A stretch of DNA of 64,000 nt from Candidatus Thiodiazotropha sp. (ex Myrtea sp. 'scaly one' KF741663). GTDB taxonomy: Bacteria > Pseudomonadota > Gammaproteobacteria > Chromatiales > Chromatiaceae. The notes beneath the pieces are model-generated. The model saw only the letters and a program-made list of their open reading frames with translations. It was not told the origin of the DNA and ran no database searches. Below are positions 1 to 9,664 of the stretch, piece by piece. Where the stretch lies: contig JAHXIQ010000005.1 of assembly GCA_025655555.1 (NCBI GenBank), forward strand, positions 186,001 through 250,000, given 5' to 3'. A program made the position numbers and the translations under genes. Position 1 is the stretch's first letter. Every line of letters begins with the position of its first letter.

Positions 1-857
1 ATCTCATGACTCATAGTGGCGAGAAATTGTGACTTTGCAAGGTTTGCAGCCTCTGCCTCATCCTTAGCTATCTGCAATTCCCGAAGTGTTGTCGCAAGTT
101 TTTGATCGCGGCTCTGTATCTGATGCAACATGGTATTGAAACCTTGAGTCAAGATGCCCAATTCGTCATCACTCACGGATTTTGCTCGTATACTGTAGTC
201 TCCGCTTTTTGACACTTCATGCATACTAGAGGTCAGTAGATTGATCGGTGTGGTGATCAGTCGTTGCAATCTGGCAGCCAACAGATAGGCTAGAAAAAAG
301 GCAAAGATCAGTACCACGCCCGCAATTATAATTTGCCGATGTGTGCTGGATCGTAAGACGGTCAGGTCTTGTTTGATATCAATATAACCCAGTCTCTTGT
401 CATTGAATCTGATCTCATGTAGCAGGTTCAGATGGTTTTCGTGAAACCGGTAGCGAGTCTGGTTGTTGTAGATATCTTCACTCATAAACCAATGATCAGT
501 ATTCTCTTCGAGTTCACTCAATAATTCTTGATGATTTTGGTTGGTACTTTTGTAGGTCGCAAAGATGGAACCGTCTGCATTGAGTATTTTTGCAAAAGCC
601 ACTGTCTTTTCAGTGCTTAGAGTGAAGAGTATCTCTTCAGCGGTAACTGGGTCACGAAACACCAGGGTGGCAGAAGCATCGACTCCCAATACCCGTGCCA
701 GAGTGGCTGTGGATGCCACCATGGATTCCCGTTTAGCGACAAACTCTGAGACCACAAAGGCAAGGGAGGCCAGAGAAAGCACCGCAATGCTGGTCACTAA
801 TGCGATAGTGATGACCTTTATACGGATCGGCCAATGATGGAAGTCGATGTCTATCAT
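1..857 (-). CDS. CHASE8-HAMP sensor histidine kinase, 3' part outside the window
   Basis: Membrane sensor kinase; the gene runs off the left edge and about 285 residues are visible. An N-terminal hydrophobic helix (about residues 10-35) is followed by a periplasmic CHASE8-like region (motif LARVLGVDASATLVFRDP), a second membrane helix (about 150-170), a HAMP linker, a coiled coil, and the start of the dimerisation/phosphoacceptor box (KSQFLATMSHE) just before the edge. The start ATG at 857 overlaps the TGA of the upstream yfiR-like gene (ATGA), which implies translational coupling. CHASE8 is the periplasmic domain of YfiN-type proteins that YfiR controls, so YfiR is probably the partner of this kinase (inference). 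Whether receiver or output domains follow cannot be seen here. Confidence 0.85.
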   Translation of the reverse strand, partial: MIDIDFHHWPIRIKVITIALVTSIAVLSLASLAFVVSEFVAKRESMVASTATLARVLGVDASATLVFRDPVTAEEILFTLSTEKTVAFAKILNADGSIFATYKSTNQNHQELLSELEENTDHWFMSEDIYNNQTRYRFHENHLNLLHEIRFNDKRLGYIDIKQDLTVLRSSTHRQIIIAGVVLIFAFFLAYLLAARLQRLITTPINLLTSSMHEVSKSGDYSIRAKSVSDDELGILTQGFNTMLHQIQSRDQKLATTLRELQIAKDEAEAANLAKSQFLATMSHE

Positions 858-1447
858 TGGCCAGGCATCTCCCTATCAGGAGGAATACGCTTTGCTAGAC
901 GCAGCAGCTTAGAACTGACCTTCAGCTCTCCCTGCTCTATGGCATCCATACTGATGAGTAGATCGATCTTTCTCTTTTTTTGCAAAAGACAGATAGTGCC
1001 CCCAGAGGGAATAAACGAGCTGTCGTCACTGACTGTTAGGACTGACTCCGTCGCTAGTTTCTGCATGATTTCAGCAGGGTATCCGTCTTCCTCTTGATGA
1101 ATGAAGAGAATGTGGCAAGCCGATAATCGTGATTTATCCATGAGTTCCAAGACTTGTACTTTTCTGCCTTTAATCATCTCGTTGGCGACTACAGCTTTGA
1201 GACTGGTATTGATACTGCTCTCTCCCAGTAAACAATAGTTGAAGGGGCTGTCCTTCGTTTGAAAGGATTTGTCCGGCCAGGCAATGTAGTTAGCGAAGTT
1301 GTAGAGAAATACAGCTTTGAGCTCATGTTCGGCAGCTGTTTCCGACAGCGCAGTATCCACAGGCAAATAGAACAATAGCGCAAGCAGGACAAACGGCCTG
1401 ATCAAAGACCGCCTCCTCTCTACACTTTTTGTTCGTGTTGTAGGCAT
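854..1447 (-). CDS. YfiR-family periplasmic protein (DUF4154)
   Basis: A 197-residue secreted protein. The N-terminus has basic residues and then a hydrophobic stretch (RPFVLLALLFYLPVDTALS) that reads as a signal peptide. The mature part begins with the family pattern AEHELKAVFLYNFANYIAWP and ends with a predicted strand series including GTICLLQKKRKIDLLI. Several cysteines are present (in FNYCLLGE, LSACHILF and GTICLLQ), in keeping with the redox/disulfide behaviour known for YfiR. In Pseudomonas, YfiR holds back the diguanylate cyclase YfiN in the periplasm; here the adjacent gene is a CHASE8 histidine kinase, so the output is probably phosphorylation instead (inference). It lies 10 bases after the TonB receptor and overlaps the kinase by 4 bases. 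Confidence 0.88.
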   Translation of the reverse strand: MPTTRTKSVERRRSLIRPFVLLALLFYLPVDTALSETAAEHELKAVFLYNFANYIAWPDKSFQTKDSPFNYCLLGESSINTSLKAVVANEMIKGRKVQVLELMDKSRLSACHILFIHQEEDGYPAEIMQKLATESVLTVSDDSSFIPSGGTICLLQKKRKIDLLISMDAIEQGELKVSSKLLRLAKRIPPDREMPGQ

Positions 1448-1457
1448 CGACAGGTAC

Positions 1458-3509
1458 TCAGAATTTCAACTTCAGTTGCAGTAGAAAACTGCGTTCGGAC
1501 TGGGTGGACTGCAGGCCGAGGGGGCCTGAAAAGCCAGAAAACTCTAAAAACTCAGCGTGCTCATTTTTCAGCAGGTTTTGTAGAGACAGGCTAAGATCAA
1601 GATCCTTATCAACATGCCAACCAAGTCTCATGTCGAGGCGGGTATAGCTGTCTATGTTGGAATTCGGGATTTTGCTCAGATAGTAGACTGAGGTATCAAA
1701 CTCCAGTTCATGGGGTAGATCAAGTAACGAACGTATTTGGGTCTGATGTTCAGGTGTAGTATCTGAGCTTAGCGCGGATGTGGTATCACTACTGTCACTA
1801 TCTGTTTTCAGGTTAACCTTGAGCCAGGCATGGGATGCCTTGATTCGCCAGTTATCGCTTACCTCCCAACTGGTAGCCAGTTCAAAACCGTAACTCTTAC
1901 CGCTCATGCGGTTATCAAGTTCGATTTGAGTGCCGCCAGGTGAGGGAGGGCCTGCCAGTTCGAATGTTGAGAGGTCGTCGTAATCGTTGTAAAAGGCAGC
2001 AATATCGAGAGATAATCCTGAGCTTGCCTGGGTTCGATAGCCCAACTCATAGGCAAGAAGTTTTTCTGTCTTAAATGTCTCATTACCCGATACTGAGACG
2101 GGACCGACCTGGATGTTGACATCAGTTTCGATGCGGGAGGGTGTGCGTACAGCGCGTGACACAGCGCCCCAGAAAGAGTTGCTGCCATCAGGTGTCCAGG
2201 TCATTCGTACGCTGGGTTGAAACTCGTTGCCGGTATAGTCGTTATGCTCATATTTGGTTCCCAGAATCAGGTGCCAACGATCCGTCGTCAGGGTGATGTC
2301 ATCCTGCACAAAGGCGCTAATGATACTGTCTCTGTTCTGTGGATGATTGAAGTTGAGCGCTGAAGTCGAGGGAGAGTCGATATCATCCTGTGTCGATCGG
2401 TAACCGGCACCCCAGATGATGGCATGCTTTTCACTAAGTAGAAAGTCGTGTTGAAACTCTAGGTCATAGGTATCCCGTCGCTCGGTTAACGTAGCATTTT
2501 TTCGCTTAGTTCTGTCGTAATAAAACTGCAGACTAAAATTGCTCCTGGAAGAGAAACTGTGGTTCCAGCGTGTCAGTAGATTGCCACCGGAGGTATCTGC
2601 CTGATCCTCATTGATAGTGCCAACAGGGGGAGGGAAGGGAATGAAGTTATTCTGTCCTGCAACGCCACGATAGAAATCACCCTGTAGTGTAAGATTGTCT
2701 CGCTCAGTGAGTTGACTGTCTGTTCTAAAGCCAAGACGCTTTCCCTTCCAGTCATCTTCTGCATCACTCCCATCAAAAAAGACACCGCTATCCCGTCGTA
2801 AGCCTTTTACATAAATTCTGTAAGCAACATCAGTTGCAGTTTTTCCGCTATAGCGTAGCATCCCTGATCCCGGTTCTTCACTGCCACTTGCCAGTGAGAT
2901 CAGTCCTCCTTGTGTTTGTTGTGCCGATTTAGTGATGATGTTGATAATGCCATTGACCGCATTGGCGCCCCATAAGGTTGCGCCTGGTCCGCGGATCACT
3001 TCAATGCGTTCAATATCTTCCAGGACAGTGTCCTGCACATCCCAATAGACACCGGAGTAGAGCGGTGTGTAGAGACTGCGGCCATCCATTAAAACCAGCA
3101 GTTTGTTGGCATACCGACCATTAAATCCACGTGCGCTGATGGCCCATTTGTTGGCATCGATTTGCGCTACATGCATCCCCGGTACCATGCGCAGTAGCTC
3201 AGGAATCTGAGTCATACCTGAACGACGGATATCTTCCTGTGTGATTACATAGATGGCACTTGCTGCATCGGAGAGTATCTGCTCTTTTCGCGAGACAGAG
3301 GTGACCGTCACGTCCAGTAGTTCATCCAGGCTCAGATGTTTTAGTCTGTACAGCTCATCAGGGTTCTGACCGATGTCTGCTGAGACGGACAGGCTGGTAA
3401 ACATCAGCACGACCAACAGAAATGGTAGATTGATAAGAGAACAATTTGTGCGTCTTATTACATCGTGGTCGGTGGATGTAGGTTTGTTCAGGAAAACAGT
3501 CTTCATCAT
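1458..3509 (-). CDS. TonB-dependent outer-membrane receptor
   Basis: A 683-residue receptor. After a signal segment (LPFLLVVLMFTSLSVSA) comes a plug domain with the usual landmarks: LDVTVTSVSRKEQ as TonB-box region, AISARGFNGRYANKLLVLMDGR, and IERIEVIRGPGATLWGANAVNGIINI. The rest is beta-barrel with alternating strands, ending in the terminal strand LLQLKLKF with the aromatic last residue needed for barrel assembly. The substrate cannot be read from sequence. It is the first gene of a three-gene unit with the YfiR and CHASE8 kinase genes. This order recurs in environmental gammaproteobacteria, which suggests that receptor occupancy or envelope state is passed to the kinase (inference). Confidence 0.92.
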   Translation of the reverse strand: MMKTVFLNKPTSTDHDVIRRTNCSLINLPFLLVVLMFTSLSVSADIGQNPDELYRLKHLSLDELLDVTVTSVSRKEQILSDAASAIYVITQEDIRRSGMTQIPELLRMVPGMHVAQIDANKWAISARGFNGRYANKLLVLMDGRSLYTPLYSGVYWDVQDTVLEDIERIEVIRGPGATLWGANAVNGIINIITKSAQQTQGGLISLASGSEEPGSGMLRYSGKTATDVAYRIYVKGLRRDSGVFFDGSDAEDDWKGKRLGFRTDSQLTERDNLTLQGDFYRGVAGQNNFIPFPPPVGTINEDQADTSGGNLLTRWNHSFSSRSNFSLQFYYDRTKRKNATLTERRDTYDLEFQHDFLLSEKHAIIWGAGYRSTQDDIDSPSTSALNFNHPQNRDSIISAFVQDDITLTTDRWHLILGTKYEHNDYTGNEFQPSVRMTWTPDGSNSFWGAVSRAVRTPSRIETDVNIQVGPVSVSGNETFKTEKLLAYELGYRTQASSGLSLDIAAFYNDYDDLSTFELAGPPSPGGTQIELDNRMSGKSYGFELATSWEVSDNWRIKASHAWLKVNLKTDSDSSDTTSALSSDTTPEHQTQIRSLLDLPHELEFDTSVYYLSKIPNSNIDSYTRLDMRLGWHVDKDLDLSLSLQNLLKNEHAEFLEFSGFSGPLGLQSTQSERSFLLQLKLKF

Positions 3510-3585
3510 TTACTCATGTCATGGATTTAAACGATCGGTATTCTAGTCAATCCATTCGCGCTGGTTCAGTCAGGTGCCGACATTG

Positions 3586-6489
3586 TTAACTTTTACCGGT
3601 TGTGGTATCTGGTTTGCACTCGAGCAGGCGTTCGAAGTCGTCTGCACATACCGGGGGGCTAAACAGGTATCCTTGATAGAAATCGCAATCATGTTGTTGT
3701 AAAAAGTAGTGCTGCTCGACGGTCTCTACTCCCTCTGCGAGTACGCTCAAGCCGAGATTATTAGCCATCGAGATTATTGTGGCGGTAATCTCCATGTCTT
3801 CTTTTTTGTAGGGTATCTCATCGACGAAGCTTTTATCGATCTTGAGTTCATCCAGAGGCAAGCGCTGTAGATAGGCCAGTGAGGAATAACCGGTACCAAA
3901 GTCATCGATTGAGAGGTGGATTCCCTTGTCGCGCAGTTGGCTGAGAGTGACCACTGCATCGTTTTCACGTTCCATCAGTGCGCTCTCGGTCACTTCCAGG
4001 GAGAGCTGTCCGGCCGGATAACCGGTTTGCTCTAATATGTGGGCAATTTTTTTAACAAGACCACTCTGCCTCAGTTGATGGACAGAAAGGTTGACTGCCA
4101 AAGAGAGTGGTGGGAAGTCACGCTTCAACCAAGCCCTGCCTTGAATACATACTTTACGTAGCACCCACTCTCCCAGGCGATTGATCAATCCTGTCTCTTC
4201 CGCAACAGGAATGAACTGACTCGGTGTGATATTGCCGTGTACAGGGTCTTGCCAGCGTAGTAGCGCCTCGGCCCCAACTATCCGCCCACTGTGAATGTCG
4301 AGTTGTGGCTGATAGAAGACAGAGAGCTTCTCTTCTGCCAGTGCATGACGCAGATTGTTATGTATCTCGATACGTTGGCGTGCCGCCTGCGTCAGTTCTT
4401 CAGAGAAATAGCGAAAGCAGCCCCGTCCCTCATTCTTTGCCTGGTAAAGTGCAGTATCTGCATGCTGCAGGAGAATTTCCGCGCTATCCCCGTGGTCAGG
4501 ATAGAGGCTGATGCCGATGCTGGTGCCGATCTGTAACTCCAATCCGTCAGAAAGTTGCCAGGGGTCATTGAGCGCTTGGATGATCTCGCTGGCCAGGATG
4601 GCCGCATCACCTGGATTGTCCAATCCTTGCATCAATACGGCGAACTCATCACCGCCGAGACGGGTGACCAAATCGCTTTCTCGAAGTCGGTTACTGAGCC
4701 GCCCGGCAACTTGTTGCAGTAGCTGATCACCAATCAGATGACCGTAACTGTCGTTGATATCTTTGAAACGATCGAGGTCCAGTACCAGTAGCGCCATCAT
4801 TTCATGCTTGCGAGATGCGGCTTTCAAGCCATATTCCAACTGCGACATCAGCAGTCGCCGGTTGGCCAGGCGGGTCAGGGGATCGTGATGAGCGAGGTAC
4901 TCAAGTTTGGCCTCGGTCTGTTTAAGCTGGCTGATATCGGAGAAGACACCAACATAGTATTGCAACTCATCCTGCTCTCCACGGACACTGCTGATGCTTA
5001 GCAATTCGGGAAAGATCTCACCATTTTTACGGCGATTCCAGATCTCACCCTGCCAATGCCCGGTTGATTTGATACTGCTCCAAAGCTTGTCGTAGTAGAG
5101 GTGATCATGTTTGCCTGATTGGAGCAGTTTGGGAGGTTTGCCCAGTACTTCTGATTCGGTATAGCCGGTCAGTTCGGTAAATGCATGATTTACCATGCAG
5201 ATAATGCCATCACTATCAGTCACCATCACACCTTCACGGGTGTTCTCAAAAAGTGTCGCATAGAGACGTTGACGTGCCATCTGCTTGTCTCGCATCGTCA
5301 TGTCTCTGGCAACTATCAGGGAGTAATCCTGCTCTTCATGACGAAGATATTTGGCATTGACCTCGACCGGGATGAGTGAGGCGTTATGTTTGCGATGTGA
5401 CGTGCGAAGCGTCAGGCTGCCCTCTTTTTTTAAGCGGGTCTGAATCTGTTTCCATTTCTCTATATCGTCGGTACCTGCCGATAATTCCCAAGCCATCATG
5501 CTGCGTAACTCATCTCGACTGTAGCCCAGCATCTCACAGGCCCGATCATTGATTTCGATAATGCGCCCGCTATCAGCCTCAATGATATAGATGGCATCGT
5601 CAATCTGTTCGATCAGACTTAAGAGGAATGCTTTCTGCTGTGTCTCTTGCAGGACATTGCGCGTAATCAGTAAATCACGATTAGTGCGCGCCAGGGTCTC
5701 GTGAAGATATTCCACATAGCGCCCTTGTAGCGCTTTGACGATATCGTGTCGGGTGATGAGTCCTGCAAGCTTACCTTCGAAATGGGTAACGACCAGGCGC
5801 CGGATACCCTGTTTTTCCATCAATCGAGCGGCCTCCTGCATTGGTAGATCTGCTTGACAGGAGATGACAGGCGTTTGCATCACAGTGTCGATGGTAATCT
5901 CATCGCTTTGGTTCAGCGTCCGGGCAAGATGGACAATGTCACGCTCTGTGAGCATGCCCACAGGGTATTGGTTTTCACAGATCACCACACAACTGATATG
6001 ACGCTGGGCCATCAGTCGTACTGCCTTGACCAAAGATGCAGACGGCTCCAGCGTGACAACTTCCCGGGACATGGTGGAGTCAACAGTCTTCAATTCGACC
6101 AGATACTCCATGCCCATATGGTGTAGGAAATCCGCCTCACTGACTAAGCCCGCGAGGCTGCCTTCATTATCGACAACCAGTAAGTGCCGGTAGGACTTCT
6201 CTGTCATCATGCGATAAGCATCGTGGAAGTCCAGATCAGTTCGTGCTGTGAGAGGAGGGGTGCTCATGACGTCCTTCATACAGAGATCACTCACTACTCC
6301 CTTATTCGCCATGACTCGTAGTGCATCCTGTTCGGTAAAAATGCCCAGGGGCCGTCTCTTATCATCAGTCGCTACGATACAACTGATCTGGCATCGCTCC
6401 ATGTGAGCTAAAACCTCCGACACTTTGGTATATACGGAGGTTGTCTCTACCTTGGCCGTCAGGATCTCATTGAGTGATAGTCTTGTCAT
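3586..6489 (-). CDS. Four-CBS, PAS, GGDEF, EAL c-di-GMP protein
   Basis: A 967-residue cytoplasmic protein. Four CBS motifs occupy roughly residues 1-265, followed by two PAS domains (about 280-525), GGDEF (about 535-695) and EAL (about 710-950). The cyclase motif GGDEF is intact (VTRLGGDEFAVL), and so are EAL (AEALLRW) and the loop DDFGTGYSS, so both synthesis and hydrolysis of c-di-GMP are possible on paper. CBS pairs usually bind adenine nucleotides, so the protein may couple energy charge and PAS signals to c-di-GMP (inference). A TTG in frame at 6525 would overlap the upstream kinase gene; the ATG at 6489 is preferred because it follows the kinase stop by 16 bases and the CBS region starts directly after it. 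Confidence 0.9.
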   Translation of the reverse strand: MTRLSLNEILTAKVETTSVYTKVSEVLAHMERCQISCIVATDDKRRPLGIFTEQDALRVMANKGVVSDLCMKDVMSTPPLTARTDLDFHDAYRMMTEKSYRHLLVVDNEGSLAGLVSEADFLHHMGMEYLVELKTVDSTMSREVVTLEPSASLVKAVRLMAQRHISCVVICENQYPVGMLTERDIVHLARTLNQSDEITIDTVMQTPVISCQADLPMQEAARLMEKQGIRRLVVTHFEGKLAGLITRHDIVKALQGRYVEYLHETLARTNRDLLITRNVLQETQQKAFLLSLIEQIDDAIYIIEADSGRIIEINDRACEMLGYSRDELRSMMAWELSAGTDDIEKWKQIQTRLKKEGSLTLRTSHRKHNASLIPVEVNAKYLRHEEQDYSLIVARDMTMRDKQMARQRLYATLFENTREGVMVTDSDGIICMVNHAFTELTGYTESEVLGKPPKLLQSGKHDHLYYDKLWSSIKSTGHWQGEIWNRRKNGEIFPELLSISSVRGEQDELQYYVGVFSDISQLKQTEAKLEYLAHHDPLTRLANRRLLMSQLEYGLKAASRKHEMMALLVLDLDRFKDINDSYGHLIGDQLLQQVAGRLSNRLRESDLVTRLGGDEFAVLMQGLDNPGDAAILASEIIQALNDPWQLSDGLELQIGTSIGISLYPDHGDSAEILLQHADTALYQAKNEGRGCFRYFSEELTQAARQRIEIHNNLRHALAEEKLSVFYQPQLDIHSGRIVGAEALLRWQDPVHGNITPSQFIPVAEETGLINRLGEWVLRKVCIQGRAWLKRDFPPLSLAVNLSVHQLRQSGLVKKIAHILEQTGYPAGQLSLEVTESALMERENDAVVTLSQLRDKGIHLSIDDFGTGYSSLAYLQRLPLDELKIDKSFVDEIPYKKEDMEITATIISMANNLGLSVLAEGVETVEQHYFLQQHDCDFYQGYLFSPPVCADDFERLLECKPDTTTGKS

Positions 6490-6505
6490 AGGTATTGCCT
6501 GAGAC

Positions 6506-8458
6506 TCATGATGTTTCCACTGCAATCTCTGGCTTAGGTTTCAACCAGCATTCAAGAACCTTGATGACCTGTCTGATTTCATAAGGCTTGCCAATAAAAT
6601 CGTCCATGCCTGCTGCTTTGCAGCGCTCCTGGTCCTCAAGGGTGACAAATGCAGTACAGGCAATGATCGGTAGGTGTGATCCATCTCCGATGGCTTGTTC
6701 CCACTGGCGGATTCGGTTGGCTGTTTGATAGCCGTCGAGAATCGGCATCTCACAGTCGAGCAGCAATAGATCAAACGGCTCGGACTGTAGGCGGTCAAGT
6801 GCTTCCAGGCCATTTTCAACGACCTGGTACTGGCAGCCAATGGTATCGAGCAAGGCTGTGGCAAGCTCAATATTGATTGGATTGTCTTCCGCCAGTAATA
6901 TTTTACCGGCCACTTGAGGGATAGATCCCGTCTCCACGGGTACAGATGGAGCCGAGTCAATTGTCTTATCCATTGTCAGCTTGAAAGGGAGTTCGAACCA
7001 GAAAGTTGTACCGCTCTCATTGTCAGAAAAAAGACCGATTTCACCCTTCATCAGGTCGATCAGTTCTTTACTAATGGTCAGCCCCAGTCCATGCCCATTG
7101 CTTTCTTGATTGTGCTCATTCGATGCCTGAGAAAAGTAGTCAAAAATAGAACGACTCTCTCCTTGTGGAATGCCTTGGCCGGTATCTTCGATTTCAAATC
7201 GGATACGATAGCCATCCTGGTCCATCGTATCTTTTTGTATTGCACGAAACGTTACATGACCCTGTGCCGTGAACTTGATGGCATTGCCAATCAGATTGAT
7301 CAGAACCTGCCGCAGACGGGTATTGTCTCCAATGATATTGGAGGAAATTTGACTGTCGACGTGGTATTCAACACATAGGCCCTTGGTTTCACCTTGGGAG
7401 AGAAATAGCTGATATAACTCCTCCATTAGCGCACGCAGGTCAAATGTGTTTTCTGTTATTTGCATCTTGCCTGCTTCGATTTTTGATAAATCGAGAAGCT
7501 CATTGATTAACTCCAAAAGGGATTTTCCAGAGCCCTGGATAATCTCTGCATAGCGTTTTTGTGTTCGCCCGAGTTTACTATTGAGCAACAGCTCCGTCAT
7601 CCCCAACACGCCGTTCATCGGTGTTCTGATTTCGTGAGACATCTTGGCAAGAAATTGTGATTTGGCTCGATTAGCAGATTCAGCAATCTCTTTCGCCCGA
7701 GTCAGTTCTTGGGTTTTTTCCTCAACCAACTCCTCCAGATTATTGCGATGCCGCTCCAGTTCAGATTGGATGTTGGATCGATCATTGATCTCATTTTTGA
7801 GTCCCTGGTTGAGACGTTTCATCTCATCGGAGGCCTGCTGTAGTCGATCGATAAGACCAATATTCTCGTATCTCAGTAAAAGACTGTCGATAATGGAGCG
7901 ATGAGTATTTCGTGCGATCATCATCATCATCAAGGTGTAGGCCAGGACACCGAGAAGCAGCCCTGCGGGGAAATCCAGGTCGATAAACAGATAGCGCAAA
8001 GCCAAGGCAATCGGCGCGGGCAGGCTGTAAGCGTACACAGTGGGCATGTGAACTGCCAACACACCACTACCGGCGGCAATGACACCTGAGATGACAATAA
8101 TGATGAAGGCTTGGTTGGTGATATCTTGCGGATAGAGCGGCAGCAAGAGCATGGCCCAGCCAATGCCTGTCATACCGGTGGCCAGGGTGTAGAGGCGCAT
8201 CCAGCCCGGATGCTCAGAGGGTAACCATCTTTTACGTCGACGCTGTAGGATCAGCAGCAGGCGTAGCCCGACAGTGGTCAGCATATAGGCGAACCAGATG
8301 GCAGTTGCCTGAGGATTACTGTTCCAGAGAATAGCAGCCACTACAGCTGAGATGACAGTTACAGTCAGATTGGCGGGAATGCCGTTCTTGTACATCAGGT
8401 CGAGCTGTTGCGGTTGTATCACGCTCAGCCTGTTATCGTTGATGCTGTGTTCTGACAT
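6506..8458 (-). CDS. Membrane hybrid histidine kinase with receiver
   Basis: A 650-residue sensor kinase. About six membrane helices lie in the first 190 residues, in three hairpins, with hardly any periplasmic loop, so it probably senses within the membrane or the cytoplasm. A coiled coil follows (about 200-260), then the phosphoacceptor box [17 protein letters not shown], an ATPase domain with the N box ([12 protein letters not shown]) and G boxes ([16 protein letters not shown]), and a receiver with DN acidic pair and phosphoacceptor in [15 protein letters not shown]. No Hpt domain is visible in this protein; the Hpt of the large kinase at 9661-13149 is the nearest candidate partner (inference). 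The CBS-GGDEF-EAL gene follows closely, which suggests a common transcript. Confidence 0.92.
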   Translation of the reverse strand: MSEHSINDNRLSVIQPQQLDLMYKNGIPANLTVTVISAVVAAILWNSNPQATAIWFAYMLTTVGLRLLLILQRRRKRWLPSEHPGWMRLYTLATGMTGIGWAMLLLPLYPQDITNQAFIIIVISGVIAAGSGVLAVHMPTVYAYSLPAPIALALRYLFIDLDFPAGLLLGVLAYTLMMMMIARNTHRSIIDSLLLRYENIGLIDRLQQASDEMKRLNQGLKNEINDRSNIQSELERHRNNLEELVEEKTQELTRAKEIAESANRAKSQFLAKMSHEIRTPMNGVLGMTELLLNSKLGRTQKRYAEIIQGSGKSLLELINELLDLSKIEAGKMQITENTFDLRALMEELYQLFLSQGETKGLCVEYHVDSQISSNIIGDNTRLRQVLINLIGNAIKFTAQGHVTFRAIQKDTMDQDGYRIRFEIEDTGQGIPQGESRSIFDYFSQASNEHNQESNGHGLGLTISKELIDLMKGEIGLFSDNESGTTFWFELPFKLTMDKTIDSAPSVPVETGSIPQVAGKILLAEDNPINIELATALLDTIGCQYQVVENGLEALDRLQSEPFDLLLLDCEMPILDGYQTANRIRQWEQAIGDGSHLPIIACTAFVTLEDQERCKAAGMDDFIGKPYEIRQVIKVLECWLKPKPEIAVETS

Positions 8459-8560
8459 AAAAAGAGACTCAAAACCGGGTTTTCTCTACAGTGTTTATCG
8501 GATTCACCATGGGTATTTACAATCTAACAGTTTCCTCATCGAGTTGGAGTCAGTACTGCC

Positions 8561-9664
8561 TTACAGTCCACTGGAGAGAGTGGTGATCTCTTCCTGGTGA
8601 TCGGCGTATTTCAAAGCAATCTGCAGGAACTCCTCGGAGCAGGATTCGAAGGCATCCACGATATCGGGGTCAAACTGTGTACCCCTGCCTTGCAAGATGA
8701 TTTCAACAGCTTTGGAATGTGGGAATGGCGGTTTGTAGACCCGTTTACTAATCAGAGCGTCATAGACATCGGCAACCGCCATCAATCGACCACAGATTGG
8801 GATGGCTTTCCCGGCGATACCGTGTGGATAGCCAGTACCATCCCAGTTTTCATGGTGAAACTCAGCGATCTCTCTGGCCAGGCTGAGGAAGGAGTTACCA
8901 CCCATTTTTCTCTCTGCAATCATCAATGTGTTGCTGCCAAACAGGGTGTGCTGTTTCATCATTACGAACTCTTGTTCAGTCAGGCTTGCCGGCTTGCACA
9001 GAATGCTGTCGCTGATGCCAACCTTCCCGATATCGTGCAGGGGGGCACAAAGATAGAGTAACCGGATGGTCTCCTTGTCGAGATAGTCTCGGAATCGGGG
9101 ATGATCTTTCAGCGACTCAGCCAGCAATTTCATATAGTTTTGCGTACGTTTGATGTGGCCGCCAGTTTCCGGATCGCGGTACTCTGCCAGCGCACCCATG
9201 GCTTCGACAGTGGCTTCTTGTGTCAGCATCAATTCGTGAGTGCGTTCATGCACCAGGTCTTCCAAATGGTCCCGGTGGCGCTTGAGTTCGAGCTGGTTGT
9301 GTACGCGCGCCTGGACCAGCACCGGTTTGAAAGGTTTAGTAATATAGTCCACGGCACCTAGTGCAAGTCCCTTCTCCTCATCACCGGTATCCGACAGGGC
9401 GGTGATAAAGATGACTGGGATATGGGCAGTGTTGGTATTGGCCATCAACTGTGAGCAGGTTTCGTAGCCATCCATTTCCGGCATCATAATATCCAAAAGG
9501 ATCAGGTCGGGTGGTGGTGTTTCCTGGGCAATAGTTAGTGCCCTGATACCATTCTTTGCAGCACGTACATGATAGGTTGGCCGAAGTGTGCTGCTGAGGA
9601 CTTCGATGTTGCCAGGCGTATCGTCAACGATGAGGATCGTCGGTTTTTTATCAGACGAATTCAT
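8561..9664 (-). CDS. Response regulator with HD-GYP phosphodiesterase domain
   Basis: A 367-residue two-domain regulator of the RpfG type. The receiver (about 8-125) has the acidic pair in [11 protein letters not shown], the phosphoacceptor in [15 protein letters not shown] and the lysine in DYITKPFKP. After a helix, the HD-GYP domain (about 155-345) carries HDIGKVGI and [11 protein letters not shown], with further metal-ligand histidines in between, so c-di-GMP hydrolysis is expected. The ATG at 9664 overlaps the TGA of the large hybrid kinase (ATGA), so the kinase at 9661-13149 is the likely phosphodonor. The stop is followed by about 100 bases before the next gene. Confidence 0.93.
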   Translation of the reverse strand: MNSSDKKPTILIVDDTPGNIEVLSSTLRPTYHVRAAKNGIRALTIAQETPPPDLILLDIMMPEMDGYETCSQLMANTNTAHIPVIFITALSDTGDEEKGLALGAVDYITKPFKPVLVQARVHNQLELKRHRDHLEDLVHERTHELMLTQEATVEAMGALAEYRDPETGGHIKRTQNYMKLLAESLKDHPRFRDYLDKETIRLLYLCAPLHDIGKVGISDSILCKPASLTEQEFVMMKQHTLFGSNTLMIAERKMGGNSFLSLAREIAEFHHENWDGTGYPHGIAGKAIPICGRLMAVADVYDALISKRVYKPPFPHSKAVEIILQGRGTQFDPDIVDAFESCSEEFLQIALKYADHQEEITTLSSGL

